From positions 91,390,533-91,454,532 of the forward strand of contig CM048845.1 in the NCBI GenBank assembly GCA_026545225.1: 64,000 bases of DNA, read 5' to 3'. The position numbers were made by a program, and so were the translations under genes. The DNA is from Cornus controversa (taxonomy: Eukaryota; Streptophyta; Magnoliopsida; Cornales; Cornaceae). Positions 1 to 14,001 of the stretch are shown piece after piece. Within the stretch, counting starts at the first letter, position 1; the number at the start of each line of letters is the position of its first letter. The notes under the pieces were generated by a model, which saw nothing but the letters and a program-made list of their open reading frames with translations, was not told the origin of the DNA and searched no databases.

Positions 1-1632
1 ACTCTAAATTTATATATCTTGTCTATTTGAGAGACATTTATTGTATACATAATTCATTATTCTTGAGAGAAGAATACTAGGAGGTTTTCTTGACATAAGT
101 AGCATGAGAAAGCTTTGTAAAGGTTCTCTTTAAACCTGAAAAAGATAGAAGTTCTACTAAACTTAATAATGAGTGGATTGGGTAGCACTCTTCGCCCGTT
201 AGAGTAATTAATGATTATCTCTTAACTATCAAAAGAAAAAAGAAACCCAAGTCGTGTGCTTGGCAATGAAGTCTTGGTGATGTGTTCACCGGAGCAAAAA
301 ATTCCAAGTGTTGCATTTGGCAATTGTAAATGTTTGTTTTTCATCCTTAAGGGAAGCTCGATAATAAAAACCTCAAAAGGTGCTTTTGAGGCATGAACGT
401 AGGCGACCAATAAAGGTGCCAAAAACCATGTAAACCGTGATGTCTTGAATCATAATTTTTCTAACCCTTAATTCCTTAACTTAATAGTATTTCATATGCT
501 TAATTTCATTATGTTTTAGATATGAATGTTGTGAGTTTATATGCTTTAATTTATATGAGAAGAATGTGACGAATGCTTGGAATATGTGGATTGATTTGAG
601 TATTAATTTAATTATCCTTTTACCAATCAAGTTGCATAACATGTGTTTGATATAATGTGTAATCAACATTTCACACATTACAAACATAATATATTGCACT
701 TACACAAGTACTTACACTTATTGTTGTATTCACTAGATCATTTAAGTGCACAATAGCTTTCTAAGATAAATCATAATCCTTATGTAATGACGTGTAATTT
801 TTAAAAATTATATATTGTTCATAAACAAATATCAAAGTAGTATTCTCCACGTGAAGGCGAGTCAAATGAGTATAATGTTGCCTATATTTTGACTTAATGG
901 AATTCATATTTTTATTGTTATTTTTATTATTATTAAAATATTTTTTTACAAATTTATTTTATAAGATAAGTATATAAAGTTATAGATATGTATAAATTAT
1001 ATATATTGCCATGTGTATAGAAACTCAATAAGTACACTTAATGAGAAAAATTAAAGTCATGACTCTTGGGATTCTTCAACAGATGTCACTAATGTTCTTT
1101 AGGTTACAACCATTTCCTCTTACTAGAGTAATGATAAGGTCATAGATTACAACTTTTCATCTTACTTGAGTAATGATTAAAGTTTAGGTTACAGTCTCTT
1201 CATTGACTAAATTAATGAATAGTTGATTTGTATTATTCTAACAAGTTTAACATTCTATATAAATGGGTGTTTGAGAAGACCGACATGATCACCTGATAGT
1301 TTGTGATAACCTGTAATTTGTTTTATTATTATGAGATTATTTTTATTATTATTTTTAAAAAAATATTGTTACAAATCTTTTTATGAGACAGTGATATAAA
1401 AGTGTAGATATATATATAGGTGAGTGTGAAAAATAGTAATATGGGAATGAGAAGGGATTAGCAATTATAAGTGTTATTTATTACAAGGGTTGTTATTTAT
1501 TGTGTTGTTAATAGGGAGTAAAGCACCAAGTAATAGGAGACTTTACATCTTTTCAACTAACACAAAATTTATATTTAATTATTACCTAAATTAAATGTCA
1601 GACCTTTCATTTTTCGTCAGTTACAAAAGGAC

Positions 1633-1664
<32 letters not shown>

Positions 1665-3240
1665 ACAATAGATCTCTTTTACTTTCAATATAACATTCGC
1701 TCATTTAGAAATTAGAGAGAGAAGATGGAATGAGAGAAAATGCTGATCGACAGAGGAAAAGAGGTACAACAGGTAGGAGATTTAAGGGGTACTCTATTTT
1801 TATATATACTAGTAGATGAAAGTTACAGAAGAAATATATTTCTTATTTTATGTTCTGTTTTGTTATATACGTTCTTATATATTTTCATATATATGGAATT
1901 CATTTGCTAATAGGTCTATATAATTAACGATATGGGTTTTGGAATAACTTGTTAGTATGGCAGTGGGTGGTATACATATTGTAAATGGTTTGTAAGTCGT
2001 TGACTTTTTAGTTTATATATGTATTTTATTTGGTTCTTAGTATATAATTAAAATGGTATATATATTACATTGGTATTACTCGTTGTTTATATATATACAC
2101 GTGTATTGTTTGCATGGAATCAATGGACCCAAATTGTGGACAAAGGTAACTTAATATATATATATATATATTTATTTATTTATTTATTTATTTAATTATT
2201 TATTTTCTTTAAGATTGTAAACTCACTTTTGTTATGTTTTAGTTTTATAATTTGAAGTTACTTGTTATGAATTGAGTTTAGCTAAATTTATAGTTATAGG
2301 AAATAAGTTCATTGTTGATTTTGGGTGTTTTATTTGTTGTTTAATTATTGATCAAGTGAAATTTTGTAAATGAATAGTATTTTGAAGAGAGAAGTTCTAT
2401 TTTCTGAATTTGATGGTATATATGTATTTGGTTTGAGAAATGATACACGAATTGTATTCTGTTTATGACTGTGAATGAAATTTGATTGTGTGTGCTCATA
2501 CATGTATAACAAGATGAAAATAGGCAAGTTATAATCCCTTCGGTTGAAAATCCGAGAACTGTTCGGAACTATAGTTGGGTTCAACGGCCTGCCGTGAGAA
2601 TGACCAAAAATTTGCGGTGTGTGTGTGCGGTGTACATGTCGAGGGGTTATATTATGGTTAATTTATCAATAATTGATTTATACTTGCACTAGTTATTTAT
2701 TGAACGATTATTTGTACGGTATATATAATGAGGTTATAATAGTTTATTGAATATGCTCGAACTTGACTTTATGCTAAAATCTTGAATGGTGGTTGTATTT
2801 TGCAGTAATAGTTGTTTTATCGTTATTATTTTATTTATACATTAATTTATGTATATTTAAGTTATATATTCTTTTGTATGCTATTTCATGTATATATAAA
2901 AGTAAAGTTGTTTTTTCTACTGGGTAATTGTTGTACTTACCCCAAAAATATTTCAGATCTGACTAAAGTATGAAGTAATGAAGAATTTATCATAGGTTAC
3001 TTGAGAGCGTGTTTTGTCATAAGAGTTTAAATAGAGGTTATTTTATTATAATATCTTTTGTAATCGGAAAGAAAGACTTTGGTTATGGGTGTAAGATATT
3101 ATTTTATTGAAATGAAATATTAAGTGAGAAAATTTGTAGTTGAAATATTAAGTGCATAAGGTTTTAATTAACTAATATGTCTATTTTATTTTATTTTATT
3201 TTATCACGTCTCGAAAATTCGGGGCGTGACACCTTACACC
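1..3240. repeat. Gene-free repeat-derived region, LTR-like right end
   Basis: No exon or recognisable protein is visible here. The sequence is very AT-rich, with (TA)n near 1640-1663, (TTTA)n near 2170-2197 and other low-complexity tracts. The right edge ends in GGGGCGTGACA at 3221-3231, which resembles the 3' ends of many plant gypsy-type LTRs. A related ending, GGGGCATAACA, closes the LTR-like block at 33.1-36.6 kb. A matching left LTR boundary could not be placed, so the call is only repeat-derived DNA. Two similar AT-rich blocks (about 890-1020 and 1310-1440) hint at an internal duplication. Confidence 0.35.
1093..1215. repeat. Three degenerate tandem copies, about 45-50 bp each
   Basis: Three successive blocks share the pattern AGGTTACAACC... 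CTTACTAGAGTAATGAT. The first begins near 1100, the second near 1143 (AGATTACAACTTTTCATCTTAC), and the third near 1188 (AGGTTACAGTCTCTTCATTG...). They are diverged and have no coding potential. Confidence 0.5.
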
Positions 3241-3321
3241 CTCTTTTAGGGACAATTATTGAGTAAGAAGTTCATTTGTAACTTTCGCTCTATTATTCTT
3301 TCGAAAAGACCTATTGGATAT

Positions 3322-3553
3322 AGGACGAGAATCCTCTCCAGTCAAATCTCTCTCCTGCATTCCGCAGACATCATTCTTGTGGTTCAGATTCAGGCACATT
3401 GTTATCTTATTAAATTCAAAATTGAAATTTCTATTACAACTGAATTGGTAAATTCTAAAATTAAACAAGATGACGATGTGACTGAATTTGAATCGTAAGA
3501 TTGAGATCTATGGAATTAAGAAGAGAGATTTGGCTGGAAAGTATTCTTTTCCG
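3322..3553. repeat. Foldback (inverted-repeat) element, about 88-bp arms
   Basis: The left arm (3322-3409) and the reverse complement of the right arm (3466-3553) align over nearly their full length, with about 75% identity by eye. The shared core is AAATCTCTCT followed by TTCAnATTCAG. The spacer is about 56 bp. A transcript from either strand could fold into a long imperfect hairpin. Small open frames on both strands read similar peptides because of this symmetry and are not genes. No transposase and no clear target duplication were seen. Confidence 0.75.
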
Positions 3554-3670
3554 ATTATCCTTAGATATATTAGTGATCATAATATTAGAAATGTATGACA
3601 TATTTGTGTCACTCATTCTATTAATAAGAAATTGTGAAATCTTAGAATACTGAGTTGTGTGGAATGTCAT

Positions 3671-5052
3671 AAAATATTACTCGTATAAAATAGAGTGCCA
3701 ACTACTATTTACAGAGTATATAGGTATTGAATTCCTAGAAACAATTCAATTTGGTATTGTTTCTAAAAGTTATGAAACAGTAGAGATAAGTTTTTTACAA
3801 CTAAATTAAGAATAGCTACCAAATTTTAAAACAATCTCATTTTGTTTTGACCTTCAACAAATTCAAAAAAATAAAAAGAAAAAAACATAAACAAAAGTTC
3901 AAGCATTGATTATTGATCATTTGATCGTTTATGATTGGTAATGGATCTCAGAGGATCAAAATAGGCTCCTTGAACCACACTGAAAAACTTGTCAACATGC
4001 TCACTTGGACTTTTGACCGTCCAAACAAGCCACATAGACCTTGACAATCAGTTTTATATCAATTAATCATGCCTATGATTGATCAAAGACTCATTTACCC
4101 AGAATTAATTAATAACTTAATTTTACATATGAGATGGTTCTTAAACTATGAAGGGTTAAGTGCAAAATCACTTAATTTGACACTAATTTTTTTAACAAAA
4201 AATCACACCTTAACCAGATAAGTTAGCAAATTAGGCATCTTATTAATGACAAAATCAGTAGGGGGTATTTTGCTAAATAATTCAAGAGATTTTCAGATGG
4301 AATAAAATAAAATAAAATAAAATATTTTTATTAGATTTGAATCGAATTGAGCCTCATCCGATCCAATCAGTCTAACTGCATTCATCATCTTGCCGGATCT
4401 CAATTTAACACTACACTTTGCCACGCCAGAAACTCTTAATATCATGTTCATTCATTTAATAACATAGTAAATTACATTTACTTCAACTTCATGGACCTCC
4501 CTTCAAAATTTTTAATGAACTGTTAAATATTGCACCAAAAGGAGTACTCTTTGACCTTTTCACTCACAATTGTTATTATATAATTATAGTTGAAAAGTGA
4601 AATAATGTGAAAAGACAATGAGAACAAAAGATGATGTAATTTAACTTTGTTGACACAGCTAAATCCAATCTTCTGACTCAAAAATCAATTATAGCAGGGA
4701 GATATATTATTTTTGAATCAGAAAAGAACCCAAATTATACTCTACTACTTATTAATCATGTGTTTCTCACAATTAGGTATTAACAAAAAATAAAAATGGC
4801 TGTCATCTAACTCAATAACATTTTGCTGTCACTCTAGTCACAAACTTTCTCAATCTAAAGCACTGATAGAAACAGAAATAGAACATTTAGGATGATTAGA
4901 ACTTTCAGAGCATCATCCCTGTTACGAGGTATAGAAACAACCAAATTGAGGCCTGAGCACATACCACTTTAGATTGGGTTCGACCATTTTAAACTACAGA
5001 AATTCTTTTGTTTTCTCTCTCCTCCTTTCTCTCTACCTGTAAATGATTTTCA
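3671..5052. other. Intergenic/promoter region upstream of the unknown membrane-protein gene
   Basis: No gene is seen. It contains an (AAAAT)n tract near 4302-4323. A pyrimidine-rich stretch (TTTTCTCTCTCCTCCTTTCTCTC, about 5011-5034) lies immediately before the start codon and looks like a plant 5' UTR. No TATA box could be assigned with confidence. Confidence 0.4.
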
Positions 5053-8000
5053 ATGGCGGCGACTACTAGTCCGCCCTTTCTGTGTCTCATCTTATCTAAT
5101 CCTCCATCTGTAATGGACAATCAGTCGAAATTGCACCGACCCATGTTCTTTCCTCTGCTCTTCTTCACCTTCTTTCTCCTCTCTCTCTCCATTCTCATCT
5201 TCTCTCTCTACAAAAGACTCAAGAGAACAGAGCAACAAGGCTCTAACTCGATTATCGAATGTCCTCTCTCTAAAATTGTAGATAATAGCCAACAAACCCA
5301 TGTATCAAACCTGACCCAGTTGACCCATTCGCTTCTTCTTGAGATCTTACCATCCAATTCGCCCAAATGGGCTACTCTGTTCAGTGATGAGGTATGTGAT
5401 GAACCGATTCCAAACGGGCCGGGTTTGGATAGGGAAAGGGTTGATTCGGGTGGGGAAGATTGTGATAAGAAGCATAAGAAGAAGAAGAGAGCAAAGAAGA
5501 AGAAGTCGAATTCGAACTCCGAAGACGGTTGCGAAGGGAGGTGTGTGGGGAAGGAGGGATTGGGGGCAAAGGAGAAGCAAGAATTGGTGTGTCTGTATCC
5601 TTTTACGTCGTCGTCTAGTGTGACACAGAGGAAGATCAAGCAACAGTATGATCAGCTCGTGAAGTCCCATGAGGCTAATGGTTTGACACTGGCTCAGGTT
5701 TTCAATTTTATAACCCAGTTTTTGTTTTGTTTCAAATATTTTATATTGTCATTGAAACTAAAATAATAATAATAAGGATTGACTTTGTTTTCAACTTTGT
5801 TGTTATTTAATGATTGTTTAGTTTTATAGATGTATATAATTTTCTTTGATGGGTTGGTTTTATACTGACTTGCCCTTCTATACTCCATAGTGTTATTGGA
5901 ATTGTAATGAGATATTATATACATGTATATACACAAACAGTTTCGGGTTTAACCATTTCTTCATCTATTAGCAATCACAATAATCAGTGGATGATTCTTT
6001 CCCGTCAATTCAAACATTATGTATTTTTAGGAGGATGGTGGAAACCTCTCTCCCAAGTAATACAAGTGCCACAACCTTAAGAATCGGTTCTTGCCTGGTT
6101 CTATGATTGTCAAAACGTACAAGCAATCCCTATCCTGGGCGATAGACTTTACTTTTAGAACAGGTCACCTAGATTATTGACATAAGCAATATGCAATAAA
6201 TTGTTGTTTAAACTTTACATTATTTTCAATAAATAATATACTTACAATGTATAAAGAAAATACAAAATGAGCATTTAGTATGAATATTGTTGACAATTAC
6301 TAACGCTATCAAAGTTATTTCTTTTTATGTTTATATTCATCTTGAACTAAAATACATTTGAACTTTGAAGGAACAATATATTCTTTACTTTTATCAATTC
6401 CTCTGACTTACTTCTTTTTATATTCAAGTTCATTTGAGTTAAAAAGTTGAATACTTATAAGCCTCACATCAGTATCACATTTTTTTTGTATAAAAACTAT
6501 ATATATAATTTTTAGGGTGACAATTTGGGAAAAAGTTAGCCCATAGATATTACCCCGTTGTTTAGATTAGCGCCCAAGTGCCTAGACAGTAGACAGGCAC
6601 CATTGAAATTGAGAGGCACCCCACATCATGGTCGTGTAGGCGAAGGTAGCTTAAGCTTTAGGAACTTCCATTGCCTAGGCTGTCACCCAAGGGCCCAAAC
6701 TGCTATCTGTAAGAACTGTTAGATCTCTCTAAAGAGTATATATGCTTTGCCACCTGCACAACTATATGCAATATGTCTCTATGCTAAAGTAGACTTAGGT
6801 AGTATGGCCATATACAACATAGACCCGAAGATGCACCAGTATGAAGAGGTAGAGTTGCTTGCCTAGAAGGTAAGCGACAAAGAGGTCAACCAAAACTTAC
6901 ATGGTATGAAGTAATTAAAAATAATTTTAGAAAACTAAATGTAAGAATTGACATAGTGTATATTAGGAAAGAACAGAAAAAGAGAATTCGTGTGGCCGAC
7001 CCCATCCATATTGGATAAAGGCAACGATGATGGTGATTGTGTTTCAAGGATGAGGGATTGCAAAAGTGAGTGCTTCCTGACTTCTTTAACAATTCATTTC
7101 TTGGAGTAGTGAAGCTAGAAGGTTTCTATTTTGAATCCTACAAGGTGTGAGGGTCTCATGTAGAGCCAGCATACATTAGCTTGGTATAATCCCATACATT
7201 TACGGCCTTATCAGTTGGTTTCATTAAATTTAATCTTTTATATACTATTTGAATGATGGGAGAGGCAATTAGTAGGAAATGCCAGGCTGAGCATTCTTTC
7301 TGGATTTTCTGTAGATGATAGCTACTGGCAGTCCAGGAAGAGAGCGTGTTATGTTACAGAGGTCCATGTGTTAGGTATCAGAGATTGGGATTAGTTATGT
7401 ATTTAGGTGCTAGGACTGTTTTTGTCGGAACTTCTTATCTAAGGATTTTGGGGACTCATATGAGATGCGTCCACCTGATGGGTACAAACACTAGTTGTGC
7501 CATCCATCAAGACGTAAAGCTTCATGTATTTCATCAAAGCCTTTGTTAGTTGGGAAAAAAAGCAAAATATGTTCTCTTTCTTTTTTTGTTTTGTTTTCTT
7601 TTTTCTTTTGTCTTTTTTTTTTTTTTTGGTTTTTTCCTTTAATGAATGAAGATGCAAAACAAACCAAATTGCATTGGAACTTTGTTTTTATTCATCGGCT
7701 GTCTAAGGAAGGAAGTTTTTGGTGGAGTACCATCTTCATATGCAATTAGAATCAGGGGTGCAACCATAGTTAACCAGAAAAACCTAATACCTTATCATTC
7801 TGCATTCTGGAGACTTGTACGTGCAGTTCAAAACATGGATTTTTTTATTTTTTGCTTGAGCACAGAATTAGCAACCTAAAAATTTCTTCTTATAGGTAGG
7901 AGCCTTTGCTTGGTGCAGTAGTAAACTTTGGGTGCCAAGCTAAAGAATGTGAGCAAGTATGAGAGCAATCAATTTGTACAACATAATGCAAAAGGTATCT

Positions 8001-9985
8001 TATCCACTACTCCCAGCATTTCAGATACGTGGGACCAACACTGGATGGTGATGGTCTTTTAACTTTCTTCTTATGAGGCAAAATACTGAGAATTATGAAC
8101 ATAATTCTCATAAACGCAAGTCTTTTTTTTTCCTAGAAAAGAAGGAAAGAAAGAGAACATAACAAATTTTCAACTAGTATTGGACAACTTGTGCATTTTA
8201 ATATTACTAACCTTCATTGCTCATTATTGACTAGAAGAAAACCATTCCAGCAATTAGAGTCACCTCATCGTATTCTAATTATGTCACTAAATTGGCCATA
8301 CACTGATCTTACCACACTTTATGTGACATACCTTGTTCTAGTATCTATACCATGTGTCAGCATGAATCCATGATCCACATTCCAGGTGCAACTATTTTTC
8401 TTTGATTGGTTTGATAATCAAACCTAAACAAAATGATGTCTAGCATCAATTTGAGTATAGACCTATGCTTCTTTCCAAATTGATTTAATCTAGACTCAAC
8501 CAAGATTGATGATAAAAATAAGCTTCTTAACTTAAAACAGATTCAACTTTAGTTTGTACTGTCAGTTTTGGTTTAGTGCCCATTTACATATAATTTAGCA
8601 TAATAAGGTATATAAAATACACGATACTGATGCAAATTTCAGATACTGTTTTCGGTCTTAGGATGAGGGTCACTGAATATACCCAAAACCAAATCTGAAT
8701 AACCCTGCCCACAACTTAATTATTATATGCTAAACAATGTTCTAAATAACAAACCCAACTAAAGTCTTTGCATGAGTTGTATGTCCTCCATCACCAGTTG
8801 AGGGTAAACCCGGTGGGGTCATGTATATGCGAGTATATTTACCTATAGGAAAAAGAAAATTACAAATCCAGGCGATCCTGGTAATTGTTTAGCTTGGACC
8901 AACCCAATTGTCATTTGAAAAGTCCCCCCTTCGTACTAATTCATCCATGCTAGTCCTATGGAAGTTTTTGTTTTGTGTTGCACCTGAGCCTAAGGCTGAT
9001 TCACAACTGATGTTAACCACTGGCAGTTGATGCTTGCTGAAAAGGAAAAGAGTGTTACAAGATAGATAGATAAATAAATAAGTGTCTTGATGAAATATGA
9101 GGTCCGTATCAACTTTCAAAAGGAACCAGCTAGCTCAGTAGTAAATCTGCTACTGTAGCGCCTAAGCCTGGGCTTAAGTCATCATATGCGATTGAACACC
9201 TTTTCATTATGTTCACACAAGCGCACACATACATGAACAACCAGTGGTCATGCATATATTAAGTTAGACATGTCATAAAAGTAAGACCATAATGGTCACA
9301 TAATTCATTTACACAGACTTCTAAATGACATAAAGATGTGAAACTAAGTTCATACAAACATTCAGAATCACACACACATAGAAGCACACTATGAATCAGC
9401 ACTGGTGCCATTGGTCATGCATATGTTATGTAGGATAGCTCAGGAAATGAGAATGTGATGGCCAATGTAATTGCCGCATGAATTCCCACAACACATCTAT
9501 TTTCTTTTAAAGTTACAATGTCATTATTTTCGCCTCAGCTAGGTACACCAAGTATGCTGCTATAGATCTTTACAATATTGCATGTAGGACCTATTTTTTT
9601 CTTTGTTGTACTTTAGGATTTTGAATATGGAACTGATTAGCTACAGTAGCACATTTGTTATTGAGCTATGCCAATAATGAGTAATGTCATAGAAACTGTC
9701 ATGCCGAGATAATTATTGTTGTCAGGGAAATGACAGGGGCCATGGTCAATCCGTTTTCTATCCTCTTGAAAATTTTGTTCTTTTCCACCCACATATATTT
9801 TGTCATCGTTGATTTTATCTACTACCTCGTATGTGCATTATGGTGTGGTCCTGGATGGAGTATTTGAAGCCATTGTTGCACCCACTGGAAAGATTTTTTC
9901 CTCTTTATGTAGGTTGAGAAGATTTTGCAGTTAATGTCTCATATGTGCATAATATTTGCAATTGCTTCATTCACATTCTTGGGAA

Positions 9986-10023
<38 letters not shown>

Positions 10024-13000
10024 TGACACATGCACATTTGACTTTGTAAATGTTCTTTTGGTTTGCAATATTTCTCGATTTTTGAAGTTATAGTGTTATA
10101 CTATCTTTAAAAAAGAGTTTGAGTTCCTCTTTTGAGCCAGCAATGTCTATTTTTAACCTATCCTTAACAATTAATTTTTTGGTACATGAATTTTCTTCAA
10201 TTGGCAATTCAGCATCGAATTTATTATCTCCGTAATCATGTGAATTTTCAGCACAGCAATGCTGTCAATCACTTAGGGTTCTAGCCTGACAATTCTCCAA
10301 AATTTAGATATATGGCACAACTACATGACAATTTTATTATTATTATTATTATTTATTTCTGTCTTTGGGTGGATCTGCTTTGTGGAATAGGCTCATTTGT
10401 TTAAGGGTTTCATAGTGCCAGGATGTGTATATGTGTCAAAGAACTGTGGGCTTCATTTGGTGGTTGAGAATATTATGTGAAAGGTGAGCCTTGAGAAAAG
10501 TGTAGAAAATGAAAAATAGAAAGTTGCTCTTCTAGTTTTCCTTATGTGTTGGGTTTATAGGAAGTTTGTGGGGAAGACAAATTTTCCCACAACGCATAAT
10601 CATTCGTAAAATGAAGAAACAGATTTTTGGGGTAAGGGCTCCGATCATTACCTAAGTCTCTGCTTAAGTCAAAGTCTGTGCGATGACTTACACGTAGGGA
10701 TGTATATGTTTATGTGAATAGGGACGCTAGATTTTATGTGAAAAACCCCTAAACAGTGAAGAACCTAGGGATGTAGTCCTGTCATGAATAATCCACTATA
10801 AGAGAGAGAGATTTAAACTAAGTTACCAAATCACCCTAGAATCACCTAGTCTCTCCTGACTTAGATTTATGCAAGATCACCCCAGATCCTACTGCTGCTA
10901 ATCCCTTGACAAACTTGCTCCTCATGCAATTTGTTTCTCCATGGTTTGTTCAACCCTTCTTCTTTGATCAGTTCATTTGCTCTATAGATCCATGCTTGAA
11001 GACTCTCAATCACATATATGTATCTCCATGTGAAACCCTAGATTGAGGAACAAGGGTTTTTCTCTCTCTAAAAACAAGGATTCTCTCTCTTCTTACTTAG
11101 AGGCTCAGACCATCCCCTAGACTGACTATAACTTTATATTTATAGCTAATATAGGAGACCCATGTAGTATGGTAAATAGATATCTAATTTGGGAGAATTA
11201 CCAAAAATAGAACTCCGCATTGTTCGAGTAATCAATCGACACCTATTTGGCAAGCGTCAATCAATCGAAACTTGCTAGATTTCATAACCAATTTTCTGGA
11301 AAACTGTCAATCAATCTACTAATCAGTCAAGGCTTATTGGAGCACCTTTGATTCATCGACCTATCAATCTATGAATATTGTTTTTCAGTAAAATCATGAT
11401 TCTAAAATCTTTAAGAGAACATAATTCAATAGACTATTTTTGAAAAACAAGTAAGGAAAATTATGTTTAGTCAAACGAAGATAAATCTAGGTCAACTTAG
11501 GTCACTATGGTCTTATTTGTTCCCTAGATATCTAAATGAGTCTTGAGATACTTGCAGCATGTTCTTCACGGATCATCATCCCCATTATCTTCCGTGGTTG
11601 TAGACAAATAACTCAGAAATTGACACTCATTATAACCCAAGTTTTGAGTAGAAACTTGCCAACACATTACTTAATAGCCTAGCACAGGGAAAATATTTCT
11701 TGCAAGAAAATGTTAGTTGACTGGACTTGTGTTTCCTACTACAATCAAATGTTTAATTTTCCTTTCCTTTACCATCAATCGAACCAAGCCATAAAGAGCT
11801 GGCCTTAACACTAGAATAAAAAAAATCTCGTGTCCATGATGTGAACGATTAACATTTACATTCCTCAGTCCGAACCTCGTTTGATGTTTTAGTGTGCATG
11901 TAAATATATTAAATCTTATCTATTTTATACAAATAACAGTTATGCTTGGCTCTGTAGCAGAAGAACCATAGTTGTTAAAGGCGCACCAAAGCTCCAAAAG
12001 CCTCTAGACCCGTCAAAGGCTTAGCTAGAGCACCTCAACCTACTAATTAGGCTAGGAAGCACGAACACGGGTACGACACGACACAGACACAGCAGGGATA
12101 CGACTATGAAATAATAATATAATATATTAATATACATTCAACAAGTTAACCAATATCCACAATACCATAAAGCTAACAATAAAAAAAGACTAAATTACAC
12201 AAATACTTCAATTCATTATCAAGCAATTAACATATTTTCAGAAAGGGGTGTTGTCATTGGGTTCAAACTCACTACTAGAACCTTGCACGTTACTCATTTT
12301 CCTAATAACAAACAAATAAATTTAAATACAAAATACCAAACAAAACAACATGGCTTGATGCAGTGTTGTTAAAGGCGCGCACGCCTAGGCTCTAGGTACA
12401 CACAGGAGCAATCCTTGTGCCTGATGTCAATCCAGGCTCAGCTATGTTCACTAGGCACGCGCCTAGGCTGCGCCTTATACAAGTCAGTCGGGCCCGCCTA
12501 GGTGTGCCCGACTGATATTTCCTTTTTTTCTTTTTCCTAATTCAAAAAGGAGACTTTTGTCTTGCTCAAAAGAAAAGAAGAGAGAAGCCCATTACGATCA
12601 CAAGACGTAAACAACACCAAAATCCCAAGTCACAATGCCAAAAGCCTTGTGTCACGATGCCGACAGCCTTCGTTGTAGAGAGTTGCAGAGACGATGAGAA
12701 CATATGCTCTTCTTCTTCCTTTCTCTTCGTCTACTTCCTCTCTCTCTCTCTCTCTTTTTTTTTTTTTTTCCTTTCTCTGAATGCTATCCTGATGTACTAA
12801 ATTATTTCCTACTAGTCTTTTAATAATTTTTCTTTTTCTTTCTTCTTTTTTTTCTGTCCCTCTCTCTCTCTCTCTCTCGTTATATTCTTCTTCTCTCTCT
12901 CTTTTTTTTTGTTTTTCTTCTCCTTTGGATCTTGTCCTAAATTACTTCGTGCAGGTTTTTTCTTATTTAAAAAAAAAAATAGTTTTTCTTCTTTTTTTCT

Positions 13001-13962
13001 GTCCCTCTCTCTATTCCTTCTATTTCTTGCTGTTTTTTTTGTGCTTGGTTTCATTTTATAATTCTTGAATGACATGGTTGATGGATTTATTTTTTTATAT
13101 TTGATATGAATTTTTAAAAATATTGATTATGAGATATGAATTCTTTTATAATAATTTAACTTTTCAATTGTGTGTCTTACTTCACTCAGGCTCACGCCTC
13201 GCCTTGCGCCTAGGCTCCAAAGGACCTTTAGCGCCTTAGTGCCCCTAGAACCTTTGATAACACTGGCTTTAGGATAAATAAAGTTCTATTTAGGGATGGC
13301 AACAAGGCAAGTATGCCAAAACCCTACCCTGCCCCGTCAAGGAAATACTCAATCCATCTCCTATTAAGAACCCTAACGAGTTTGTGGTAAGCATACCACC
13401 ACCGCCCCGTTTAGAGAAAGAGAGGAATAGCAGAATCCTTAAATCCTTTGTTTTATTTGCTTTGAATTCGATGTTTGGACTAAATGTACCCAAACGATAA
13501 TACAACACTCCTACAGTCAAAACCCCAATATATAAGACCAAAGAAAATGACACAAACATACATACATATGTAGATGGAGATAGAAACAGTTTTGGTCTTC
13601 AAATTTTTTTTTATTATAGATCTATTATGTACACAAGATAGAGAAAGTTCTCTTTTTGTTACAAGATAAAGAGAGGAATAGAGCAGAACAAGATAAAGAG
13701 AGAGTGAGAGAAAGAGAGAGTACCTTCACGGCTTCACCGGGATAAAATTGTCGCCGAGAGATTTCTAGGATTTCAAATAACTTCTAAGTTATCTCTAACT
13801 CTCTTTCTCATTTTGTTGTCCAGTCAAACCCATGAATGAAATTTGAAAATCATTTTTTCTGAAGAGAATAAACCCTAGTGGCTGCCATATATCTAGTATA
13901 CTATATTTATATAAGTAATATAATAATAAAAGAAATGACACACTCCATACAATTATTTCACT

Positions 13963-14001
<39 letters not shown>

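Noticed and set aside
5208..5670. Minus-strand frames up to 143 codons opposite exon 1
   Set aside because: They are antisense shadows of the Lys-rich, Ser-rich coding exon, with low-complexity content.
5698..5766. Extension of exon 1 to a stop at 5764-5766 as a single-exon gene
   Set aside because: The extension (FNFITQFLFCF...) is low-complexity. The splice donor at 5698 joins in frame with downstream exons that read a coherent protein to a stop.
7346..7879. Open frames of 60-85 codons in intron 1 of the unknown gene
   Set aside because: They overlap in several frames, have low-complexity Lys/Phe composition from T-rich tracts, and show no family motifs or splice context.
9121..9200. A-box-like CTAGCTCAGTAGTAAA suggesting a SINE
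   Set aside because: No B box at the expected distance and no clear 3' tail or flanking duplication.
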